Of a DNA stretch of 64,000 bases, positions 23,901 to 33,100 are shown in pieces; the first letter of the stretch is position 1; the number at the start of each line of letters is the position of its first letter. The stretch comes from Paracentrotus lividus. Its lineage: Eukaryota; Echinodermata; Echinoidea; Camarodonta; Echinidae. Under the pieces are notes generated by a model. The model made no database searches. It was not told where the DNA came from and saw only the letters and a program-made list of their open reading frames with translations. The stretch covers positions 18,952,948 to 19,016,947 of the forward strand of contig CALNVZ010002100.1 in NCBI GenBank assembly GCA_940671915.1, in the 5' to 3' direction. Both the position numbers and the translations under genes were made by a program.

Positions 23901-24569
23901 GGAAGAAAGCATGAAAAGAAGAATAAAAGGGAATCAGGAAAAATGATATAATATATAAGCTTGAATAATTCATAGAAACGGAATATGTGACACAAATCTG
24001 AACTTTATCGTAACAACAAAAGCTCTAGCCCAGCCACATTCATAACAAGAAGTGCGTATTTTGCATACAAAAACAACCTAAATCCGCATGAAAAAAAAAA
24101 GAATAATTCATGAGCTTTCGTGCCCCCGGATCGGCGGCATGACTATAGGCCTACTACACGCATATTGCCGCCCTAGAAAGGTATGAATATTCAGTACCAT
24201 CGCGGATACAAACGCACCGCTTATTGGCTGTCAGTGTTTGTCGATGAAAATAGGCCACTCCCCGTTCTTAGCAACCACGCTCCATTGATCTTTATCAAAA
24301 ACCCTTCGTCCACAGCGTGTGGGCCGGTTAACATTATATCGTTGAGTTGTGTTGGTTTTGAGATGAAAAAAAAAATTACCCTTTGTCCAGTCACTGCATT
24401 GGAGAGTTTGATTGCTTTGTAAAAAAGCAAACAAGAACTTTTTCTTCTTCTTCCAATGTAGTAAAGCATTTCATACCTTGGTGTTCACAGAAATTTATGA
24501 ATTTATGAATTATTTTTCTTACAGCTCACGATCATGTTTTCATCAACCTGCCCAGCAACAAGGCCATAG
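14921..24569 (+). CDS. Gene A: secreted plexin-like SEMA-PSI protein, 6 exons
   Basis: Exons: 14921-15931, 16865-17074, 20704-20832, 21137-21249, 22132-22213, 24525-24569. All introns are GT-AG and the phases agree, giving 529 codons. I start at the ATG at 14921 because gene B shares it (MLATM); an in-frame ATG at 14900 is upstream. Residues 1-30 look like a signal peptide (basic stretch, then a hydrophobic run ending near QGSHG). Residues about 33-450 read as a plexin-type SEMA domain: an LREV start, VYVG-x-[34 protein letters not shown] and DVLYGVFT blocks. Residues 459-511 are a PSI domain with eight cysteines and an RDPFCGWC core. The protein ends 14 residues after exon 5 (STCPATRP) with no IPT, membrane or GAP region; plexins are usually far longer. 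Several N-x-S/T sites fit extracellular export. Function is unknown; binding a semaphorin or acting as a decoy is inference. Confidence 0.8.
18307..18464 (-). repeat. TRIM 3' LTR
   Basis: 158-bp terminal direct repeat of the miniature LTR element, downstream LTR in the minus-strand orientation. One mismatch to its partner. Confidence 0.75.
19233..19390 (-). repeat. TRIM 5' LTR
   Basis: 158-bp terminal direct repeat adjacent to the tRNA-Leu-type primer-binding site at 19,223-19,232. Confidence 0.75.
21467..21546 (+). other. Candidate alternative terminal exon, gene A intron 4
   Basis: A pyrimidine-rich tract and CAG acceptor precede 21467. Joined to exon 4 (phase 2) it stays open for about 25 codons of lysine-rich sequence and stops with TAA at 21540-21542, overlapping an AATAAA at 21541. 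The same acceptor and AATAAA exist in gene B. Use of this exon would remove the second half of the PSI domain. It could equally be a decayed exon or chance. Confidence 0.3.
22446..24327. mobile_element. TTAA-type element in gene A intron 5, 1.9 kb
   Basis: Gene B intron 5 is only 450 bp and aligns on both sides of this block (GTTATGGTAT before, ATTATATxGTTxAGTT after), so the 1.9 kb is an insertion. The right flank is TTAA (24,328-24,331) and the left TTTA. Near the left end GACTGAGCCCGAATATACT occurs twice (22,457 and 22,498). The interior includes CT- and AT-rich simple sequence and no recognised transposase. Confidence 0.5.
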
Positions 24570-24841
24570 CAGAAGTCAGAGTAGAAGTTATTAGGTGGCA
24601 TGTCAATTGCAGAGATTTTGGAACTCAGACAAAATCGGCAAGGTTGTATAATGTTATAAAATTTGCAGAAAGTTACAAGCATAACTTTCTGTACAAAGTT
24701 TTGCACAAACTTTTTAAAGTTTTTGCAGTTTTGCATAATTTTTGGCTCTTTTCATAATCCATCTATGTGCACATGAAACATGTTAAAAAGGTAATGTTTG
24801 ACCATAAATTTTAAAACAACAATGAGGTCTTTTTGGTACAG

Positions 24842-24909
24842 GTTGGTGGTGTCATCAAGGAACAACTAAAACGACCAAAGACATTCACACTACCATCAAT
24901 AAAAGATTT
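24842..24909 (+). other. Possible orphan exon (68 bp) before the assembly gap
   Basis: A TTTTTGGTACAG acceptor context precedes 24842 and GTAAGT begins at 24910. Frame 1 is open for 22 codons (begins VGGVIKEQLKRPKTF). It lies 270 bp after the gene A stop and has no counterpart I can find after gene B. I do not recognise the peptide, and it could be chance. Confidence 0.15.
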
Positions 24910-24961
24910 GTAAGTGTTTTTTCAATGAGATATACTATTGACTTCGGTCTTTTTCTCAGAT

Positions 24962-24979
24962 NNNNNNNNNNNNNNNNNN
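24962..24979. other. Assembly gap (18 N)
   Basis: Eighteen N residues. The true length of missing sequence is unknown. It lies just downstream of gene A, so sequence that would clarify the 3' end of gene A could be missing. Confidence 1.
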
Positions 24980-25199
24980 AAAAAAGGACATATTTTGCTT
25001 ATTATGCAGAGGGAGTCAGCAAAAAATGTCCAGTAATTTTCAAGTTTTCTTATTCAAATTATGAACATTTAAACATTGGTTTCATGATATGTATTGTTAG
25101 AGTTAGCCTACCTACAATGTTTATACCATTTTCATTTGGATCTTTGTATGCATACCTGAATAACAGACATTTTTTCAAAATCTATGTATGCAATGAAAA

Positions 25200-25345
25200 A
25201 CACACCCACACCCTGGCACAAGCCACTCACACATATACACACACACACATACACCCTCTCTCTCTCTCTCTCCCTCCAACCCAAACATATACCCCCACAC
25301 TCACACACACCTCAAACGCACTCACATCCGCACAAACACAGTCAT
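25200..25345. repeat. CA- and CT-rich microsatellite
   Basis: ACACAC, CTCTCT and CACACT runs. Open frames across it are low-complexity artefacts. Confidence 0.85.
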
Positions 25346-25591
25346 TATGCAGGGTTGATATTTCCCCTTTTCTGATCAAGCATTTATTTCTTATAATGAA
25401 CATCGCTATTTTTTAAAATCTGGTAGTCCCTCATAAATTTTGGCTTATGCTAAAGTGTAGTGTTGTGGCGCGGCGCGGCGCGTTGAAAAATTGAAATAAT
25501 CGACGAAAAAAAAATAAGGTGTCTTTAAAGCGTCCTAAAAAAAAAGGAAAAATTCAGAATGTTTGGCTCGTAATTGTGTGGTGTAGTTGTG

Positions 25592-25641
25592 GTGTGTGTG
25601 TGTGTGTATGTCTGGTGTTTTGTGTGTGTTTTGTGTGTGTT

Positions 25642-25682
<41 letters not shown>

Positions 25683-25690
25683 TGTGTGTA
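25592..25690. repeat. (GT)n microsatellite
   Basis: Interrupted GT array inside the 25,442-26,732 element. Confidence 0.9.
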
Positions 25691-25957
25691 CTGCATGTTT
25701 GTATGTTGGGAATTTCGTGAAAACAAATTAGCACCATATATTCCTTGGCAATTGGCTCATTCGGGACAGGACTTGTTTGAGATCAAATTTTATTTTCTCC
25801 TCCTCAGAATTTTCCCTTCTATTTCTACATCATTTCAATTATGTTATCAAATTGGTCTCATTGTCGATAATGAGTCAAATAGTTTTAAAATAGCAATTAT
25901 CGCGGAAATCGATATGTATTGATAATATGTTGCCTTTAAGGATTTCTAAACAATTCC

Positions 25958-26062
25958 AGTAATTTACTCACCTGTACCTGGGTCGATTGCAGCACAATAT
26001 AAATGAATTTCTTGCGGAAAGAAATTAATTCCATGGCTGGGACTCGAATCTGGGACCAAAAC
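25958..26062 (-). mobile_element. SINE fragment, same family as 7,956-8,298
   Basis: On the minus strand it reads GATTCGAGTCCCAGCC, then TTTCTTTCCGCAAGAAATTC, then GTGCTGCAATCGACCCAGGT. These parallel the B box, the TTCGGCAAGAAATTCATCC and the CACTCGACCCAGGTGAGGTG segments of the 8-kb SINE. Both ends are missing. Confidence 0.55.
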
Positions 26063-26232
26063 AAGTGTTTTGTAAATTTACTAGCAACAATAATGGTAGA
26101 AAAGTTCAGAATTGTCTTATTTTTGACATAATAGAGCCGTGACCTTACATAGGTATTTAATACTGCCTTATACTTTCATGATAATCAATTTGAAATTCCG
26201 CATTTAAAACAATGTGAAGTGGACCAGGACCA

Positions 26233-26364
26233 GGGGGGCATTTCATCAAAGGACTTGTCAGAACTTTTATCCGACAAATTTGTTTTCAGCAATCAGATGC
26301 CAAGCATTTCAGTAGCTTATAACAGTTTGTCGGATAAAACACAAGTCCTTTCATGAACCTCTCT
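26233..26364. mobile_element. Short palindromic MITE
   Basis: GGGGGGCATTTCATCAAAGG and ACTTTTATCCGACAAA on the left are mirrored by TTTGTCGGATAAAACACAAG and CCTTTCATGAACCTCTCT on the right. The 130-bp unit is non-coding and lies inside the larger TIR element. Confidence 0.5.
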
Positions 26365-26739
26365 CAGGAAGTGGACAAGGACAGCCCATCGCGATTTTCG
26401 ATTGCTGCCAATTTCGATAACTGTCGATAGCCGTAAACAGGATCGACCGAATCTTTCATCGTTTTGGAACTATTAGTCAATACAATTTTTGACACACACA
26501 AACACACACCACACACACACACACATGCACACTAATCCGACACAAGCGGCTTAAGCTAAAGTCTCGAGTCCGAAAAAATGATAATCATTTTCCACACAAT
26601 TTCACTAAAATCGATCCAGAATCTTTTCCTTTTTTCGTTGGACGCTTTAAAGACACCTTTTTTTTTTTCGTCGATTATTTTCCACTTTCAACGCGCCGCG
26701 CCGCGCCACAACGCTACACTTTAGCATAAGCCTAAATTT

Positions 26740-27814
26740 TTGTGTTTCAGTGTGTGTGTATGTATTTCAGAATTTGAAAAATTGTTTTAATGTTCAACAA
26801 GCCACTTCACCAAATGAAATTCTACAGTCGTGTAAAGATCATAATGACACAGGTTAAACCATATAACATGCCGAATTAAATATTGTTGATTAAGAACAAA
26901 AAGTTGAGGTTTTATACCCTTAAATGAGGACTGTTTAAAGACATTAAGATGTATATGTAATAGAATTAAACAGGGTTGTGTTAAAAAAAAAAAGTCGATT
27001 AAAAGTCACATGAGAAGTCATGAGCCAATGAGCAGGGTACACATCACTTGTCCTGATGAAAAGTATAATAATAATAATAACACACTATTTTCATAAAGTG
27101 CAAATCACTATACATATCACAAAATTAGGGCGCGACTTTTCAATCATGGCATTGAATTTGTGGTTACATGTTGAGAAGTTCCAAATGCCGGAGCTGATTG
27201 ATATGCTCAGAGACGGGCCTTAAATATATTGTAATCTCTTCAAGTTTACCATGTGCAGTCAGCATAAATTAACATCTAGACTTATGGATCTGCATTGCAG
27301 TGCAGCGCACTGTGCATGTAGGTCTAGGTTGCACCGAGTCATGGGCTATCATACAGTATGTGCAAGGGCGCTGCTACAGGTGTCTTGCAAGATTGCAGAT
27401 CTAGATCACAATTTATTCTGTGTATCTAGAACAAGCCACTGCAGCAAAAAAAAAAGTGCCTAGAGATCAATATGCCTGTAACTCGATCGAATTACAATAA
27501 ATTTGGTCTAAATGCTTACCTCTGAGGTATGAGTCAGTTTAGGCACTTTTTTAAACAATAAATGTGAGAAAATTGAAATGTATTGTTTAAAATTTAAACA
27601 ACTTAACTTAAAATTAACAAACCATATTTCACACAGTTGTTCAAAAGTGAAACAGAATTGTACAATGTTTCATAACAATCAACAGTTTAAAGCTAATTTA
27701 AAACATGAGTTATATAAAGATTTTAAACAACTTCATTTCTAAACTACTTTTAAACAACAGTTAAGATAGTAAACCACAGAAGTATAAAATCTTAAACAGG
27801 TTGTATAAATTATT
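26740..27814. other. No gene seen
   Basis: Intergenic DNA with an (AAT)n run at 27,067-27,081 and an AT-rich stretch at 27,540-27,790 with several TTTAAACAACTT-like repeats. No credible coding sequence. Confidence 0.5.
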
Positions 27815-28430
27815 TTTATTGTGTAATATAGAATTTCACTTAATTAGAAATATTCAAAATTAAAACAAAAACAAATGCACTTGCTTTTTTTTCCTGTTTG
27901 TTTTTTCCCCTCAAAATTTGTGTACGATTAAACAATGTTTTAAAAAAATGCTCCCATTCTTTTCTCTTTGTTATGGTCATGGTTCTTTTATTCAAAATTG
28001 TTCAATAATGTTATGTAAATATCGGATTGTCAATATATAAGTTCTAAGTAACTCCTTGATGATTCCTCCACTCTTCTCTGTAAATACTTTTTACTATAAT
28101 TCTGTAACGTTCAATTTTGTATGACATTTTTTATACTCCATGTATACCATATTTCATAATTTGCTTGTTTTTATGAAAAAAGAAAATAAGTTTCAATTTC
28201 AAATCTTTTAATCATTGTATCATAAACACCGATAAAATGCAGGATTCTGTCACATTACAGATTAACTGGAGCGACTGTCTTTTTTATGTTGAGGTGTACA
28301 TGTATATAAATGTGTATGTGGAATGGGTTATTCCAGTTCAACCATGAGTGAGGGTGTTGCCATTTTTCTTTGCCCTTATATTGGTATCTTATGGCAGTTA
28401 TTTCTTTGCAAAAGTTATAAATGAAACCTA
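27815..28430 (+). repeat. Duplicated downstream block, gene A side
   Basis: Matches 56,790-57,350 in order and orientation. Shared landmarks are AGAATTTCACTTA, AGTAACTCC followed by a TGAT-C-TCCACTCTT stretch, ATAAAATGCA before CTGTCACATTAC, and TATTGGTATCTTAT. It lies after the gene A stop and probably marks the 3' boundary of the duplicated unit. A distal 3' UTR is possible, because the gene B copy has a conserved-position AATAAA (near 57,160), but I cannot show transcription. Confidence 0.5.
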
Positions 28431-28433
28431 TAA

Positions 28434-28666
28434 CTCTTTACCTGCCAAGTTCGACTATAGTTACAATTGTACTTATCAACTATACAATCGTAATAATTCA
28501 TTTTCTCTGTAATGGCTGGGCTAAAAGATCTGAAAATCACTGATAATGCTAGGACCGGGTCTGCGGCATAATTTCTTGTAGTTCATACTAAGCAAATATT
28601 GTTATACTATTTTCAATAAAGAGAAAAGTCTTTTTTATGCTAAAAATTAATGTGGCGTGCAAAGAG
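28434..28666. mobile_element. Degraded TTAA-family MITE
   Basis: Ends CTCTTTACCTGCCAAG and GTGGCGTGCAAAGAG resemble the 6,661-6,899 and 10,356-11,352 elements. An internal AATTGTACTTATxxxCTATAC block matches 6,694-6,712 of the first. The flanking TTAA has decayed to ATAA and TCAA. Confidence 0.45.
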
Positions 28667-28692
28667 TCAAACAGGGTTTGGAGAAATATTTG

Positions 28693-28787
28693 TTGTACCA
28701 AGTTTGGGCAGGAGCAACCTATTCAATTGTTGACAATAAATCAATGATCAGGAAGACATGGTGAGCTTTTGCCCAAACTTGGTACAA
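28693..28787. repeat. Palindromic repeat with perfect 18-bp arms
   Basis: TTGTACCAAGTTTGGGCA at 28,693-28,710 is exactly complementary to 28,770-28,787. A diverged relative occurs at about 63,140-63,275. Probably a very short MITE. Confidence 0.5.
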
Positions 28788-28974
28788 GGCAATTCTTACC
28801 AAAAAAAAAATAAAGGCCTAAATTGCTCAGTCATCCATGAAAGCATGGGGATAAATTTTGTAGCACTGGACAAAATATAAGTTAAATTCTCTTTAACATC
28901 AAACATAGCAATAGCCAGAATTTTGAAGGTTTCCCAAGTACATCCCTAACCAAACTCGATAGTTCACAAGAAAA

Positions 28975-29525
28975 TCAAATCAAATTTGACCTCAAATAAA
29001 TTTTGACCTCTCTATGTGAACCCCGACAGCAGCCCACCAATATGGTACCCCTAGTGCATCTATCACCCAAATTTGGTTGCCGTTGGACTAACAATTTTCA
29101 AGTTATATGTCTCATAAGGGGGTCTTGCAGGTAAACTTTGACATTTTAAATAAAATTACCTTTGACCTTACCATGTGACATCCGATGTCACTATAACATG
29201 GAGGTCTCCAAAGTGCATCTATGACCCAAGTTTAGTTGAAAAGGGAGCAACAGTTGTAAAGTTATGTTATAAGAAAGTCTTGCCAGTAATCTCTAACAAT
29301 GTGACCTCAAATGACCTTTGACCTCACCATGTGACCTTTGACAGCACCGCAACATAATGGTATCCCTAGTGCATCTACCATCCAAGTTTGGTTGCCATTG
29401 GACCAGCAGTTGCCAAGTTATGCATCATAAGAGAGTTTTGCAGGTAAAGTGTGACGGACGGACGACAGACGGATACCATTTGGATTATCTCGCCTTCACC
29501 TTCGGTGGGCGAGACAATGAAAATG
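28975..29525 (+). repeat. TTTGACCT / CATCCAAGTTTGGTTG periodic repeat block
   Basis: Three related segments repeat ACCTTTGACCTxACCATGTGA, then GTGCATCTATxACCCAAG, then AAGTTATGxxxCATAAGAGAG and TTGCAGGTAAA. The block ends with GGACGGACGACAGACGG and CACCTTCGGTGGGCGAGAC. A fragment is at 13,260-13,390 and a weak relative at 58,290-58,500. Non-coding in all frames. The family is common in echinoderm DNA as I remember it. Confidence 0.5.
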
Positions 29526-29572
29526 AATGTCACATCATAAAAGTTATAAATTTTTAATACAAGGCCCTCAAA

Positions 29573-29606
29573 CTTGGGTTTACTGTTTTGTGGGATGCAC
29601 TGTATA
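29573..29606. repeat. Solitary Tc1/mariner-like end
   Basis: TTGTGGGATGCACTG followed by TA matches the right terminus of the 7,520-8,407 element. The opposite end is not found nearby. Confidence 0.4.
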
Positions 29607-29609
29607 GGG

Positions 29610-30108
29610 GGTATTATTATCATTATTGTTTTTTTGTTGGTTGAAATGAATTGAAAGAGCTAGAGGAAGTAATCATGAAAAAAACACATTGACAAATAAC
29701 GACTAGATGTAGTTCTCGGTGTACAAGGGGTTTTCCCTGTATTATCTAACACACACCTGAATTAGACAATAACACAAAAAGAGAGGCTTCTAAACTTGGA
29801 ATTAATTTTTCTATTCATATTTTTATTTCACTGATGTCCTTCAAGATACATTCATATCTAACTATATTTTTGTCAGAAATTTTATAAATATTTGGCAAAA
29901 AGTCTTATATCATATTAGCATATTTTTTCTGTCCCTCAGCACCCCCAAGTTTTGGACTAGTCTAAATAAGGAAGTGGAAGAAAAGCAAAACTAGCTCTTG
30001 TAGAGTTTTACTAAAAGTCAACTCATTGTTCAATTTGACAGTTCCTTGCATTTTATTCATCCCTGTGAGATTCAAAACAAATCATCTTCTAGACATTGCG
30101 TTATCAAC
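29610..30108 (+). promoter_or_regulatory. Upstream flank of gene B
   Basis: Sequence corresponding to the gene A upstream flank, with shared TTTTCCCTGTATTATCT and ACCTGAATTAGACAATAA stretches around 29,730-29,770. It contains no protein-coding signal of its own and probably includes the 5' UTR and promoter. No core promoter element can be named from the sequence. Confidence 0.35.
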
Positions 30109-33100
30109 ATGCTGGCCACAATGCAGAAACGGAAATGGAGACACTGTATCTTCATCTTGATCGTCATGGCAATGTTTATGCAAGGAAGCCATGGAACTAG
30201 CGAAGGCCAGCTATCATCGTACCTCAGAGAAGTCTTCAGAGATGAGTCAGGCAGAGAGCTCAACCAGATGGTGGTTAGCAATGAAAGCGGAACAGATTTT
30301 GTCTATGTCGGAGGAGTCACAATGCTGTATCAGCTTGACACAGATTTGACACTCCTGCGGAATGAAAGCACAGCTCCTGACCAATGTCCAGAACCCTGCT
30401 TGTACAGTACCAAGATCCTAGAGGTTGCACCATCGCCTATTGGTAAACTCATCCAGTGCGGAGGTCCAGAAGGGAAGTGTGAACTCAGAAACTTGACAGA
30501 TATTTCAAGGGATTTTGGATACACTATCAATCGGGTTGTAAACAATGGTATGTCTGTTGGAGTTGTTGCAGTAAGAGAAGATGTTGAAGGACTTGGACAG
30601 GTATTCATGTATGTTGCCACATCTATTGGTGCTGATCTTTCTGGTAATGTTGACCTACCAATCACCCACCGAACACTAGATCACCCAACTAACCCTATTT
30701 TCATATTTGATTATATTGCTGATATACGTGATATTACAACAGCTGGAGTAGATTATATTCAAGGAGTATCTTGGAAAAGTTATAATTTTTGGATTGTACA
30801 CACTGGATCTGAACAATCCCGACTAGGTAGAATCTGTTCTGACACAACTCAGGATGACCTTGATGCATACACTGAAATCATATTATCATGTGAATCACAT
30901 AATATTCTGAAATCAGTCCATGTTGATTCAAATGATGTACTCTATGGCGTCTTCACAGATGGAACCAATTCAGTCTTGTGTTCGTTCACAATGAGTGAAA
31001 TACAAGAGAGGTTTGTTGATGCAACATGTGGATGTGTAATAGATAATGATTCACGTTGCGCTGGAAAAGGACAAATAATTTCTTACTTGGATGACTCAAT
31101 TTGTACATCTGGTACCTCTGTAAGTATTGCTGTGTTGCTTCAGAAATCTATTTTCCTGCCTTTACTAAACATTTTTCAAAAGCACAATTGGCATTAACTC
31201 TTAACGTGCCGGCGGCAAACCCCTGGCGTGCCGGGGTATTCAGCGCAAACGCCATTGATATCAAAACCTAACTGCTATCCAATATATCAACGTGCTGATA
31301 TTCTCCGCATCTTGACTGTCGATGAAAAAAAAGTAAATGAGTAAGTTGTAGGAAATTTTCTTCTGCTTCTTATCAAAATATATTTTTGTTTTAAAAAATT
31401 TATCCAAAAATACTTTTTTCCGGGAAAGAGGAAACATGTTTTTACAGCAGAGTAAATAATCTTCTGTATCGACTTTCGACACCATGGTTTGCCTAAAAAA
31501 AATAGTCATGAAATATTGTTCACTAAATGAAGATATAGCCTGGTTCATTGCCTTTCCAAAAATACCAAATTTGTTTGCAAATGATGGTCTGGTTGCAATT
31601 TGATAAGGAAAAGTCTAAAAGCGAGATCACCCTTCCAGAAAAGCATTTCTTCGATATCGGTTGTTATTTTTTTCTGATTTCTACATTTGTTGGCTGTTTT
31701 GCAAACGCCATAGGTCAAGCCCAAGAAATCGATAATGCTCATCTACGGATTAGGCTTACCAACCGGACCGCGAGCAGAATACAGACAGAAGTCTAAAGTT
31801 GTGGTTTATTGCCGCTATCGATTTTTGTTTTTGTTCCTATTCAGAAATGATCAACTGCGACAATATATATTAAATAGTACGCCTACATTGTATACTGCAT
31901 TGCACTTGCCCTAACCAATGCTTAAATTATCGAGCTAATAAAATAAGTTTTCAATCGCAAGTAGAGTATTAGTTTTTTTCCTTATTCCTTAGTCTTGTTT
32001 CTACTATTATTCCTTCTCTGTCTTTCTCTTCTCTTACTCTCTATCTCTCTCTCTCTCTCCTTGCGTGTAATTCAATGTGGACATGAACGTCTATGTCAAC
32101 ATGGACAATTACATAACGCCATGTACTGATCTCGATTATTATCAATAATAGTCATTACCCTTCTCTTCACCCTGACTACGCAATCGATAAATAAAATGGT
32201 ATTGAAAACAGGACTCAAAGTGTGTTTATATAATCTGAGCAAAACTTATCATTCAATCAAGAATTATGCATGACTACAATAATCTCTCTCTTTCTCTCTC
32301 TCTCTCTCTCTATTTCTCTCCAATATAAAATTTACTATGAAATTAGGAAACATTTCATTACAATTTATATTACAATAATATCTCTCTATTTTCTCTCTCT
32401 CTCTCTCAATACGGATAATATATAAAACTAGGAAACAAATTACATTTATATTTCTTCATGTCAATAATAATTATAATCGCTCCTTCTCTCACTTCTCAAT
32501 ACAAAACTATATTCACTTAAGAATAATATCATTACATTTATATTGTTTCAGGGAAAACGATAATATCTCTGTCTATTTCTCTCTCTCTCTCTCTCACTGC
32601 TCAATATGAAATATATAAAATTAGGAAGTAAATCACATTTACATTATTTTGTTCATGGCAATTACATAAAGCTAATCGCTCCTTCCTTCTATCACTCTCA
32701 ATACAAAATATATGAAATTAGGTAATATATCACTACATTTATATTTGTTCATGGCAATAATAATAATAATCGCCACATCTCTTCTCTCTCTCTCTACTCC
32801 ACTCTCAATACAAATATATAAAAAAGAAACTACAATACCTAGAATTACAAGTTTCTAAATTCGGATGGCATGAAATTGTGGAGGGGGAGGGGGGTGGTCA
32901 GCGGGAAGACATTCCATCGTGAAATATTTAGTTACTTTTAGCAATCTTCACGATCTTGAGATTAATTGAAACCATTTACTTTTTTATTTATGAAATATGA
33001 TTTCAACTTATATTCCATCAGACCGTATGCCTTATTCACATATCCGATGGGGCCGGACCGGCGAGGTGAAAAAGCCGTTCTGGACAATTTTGTGCTGTGA

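Larger units (their letters stand above)
25442..26732. mobile_element. TIR transposon with perfect 8-bp target duplication, 1,291 bp
   Basis: Terminal inverted repeats of about 115 bp begin GGCTTATGCTAAAGTGTAG and contain GTGGCGCGGCGCGGCGCG. Both sides are flanked by TAAATTTT (25,434-25,441 and 26,733-26,740). An 8-bp duplication is typical of hAT and P superfamilies. The interior has no transposase; it holds a (GT)n array, a SINE fragment and a MITE. Confidence 0.65.

Noticed and set aside
25519..25922. Cysteine- and valine-rich open frames near 25.6 kb
   Set aside because: They are translations of a GT/CA microsatellite.
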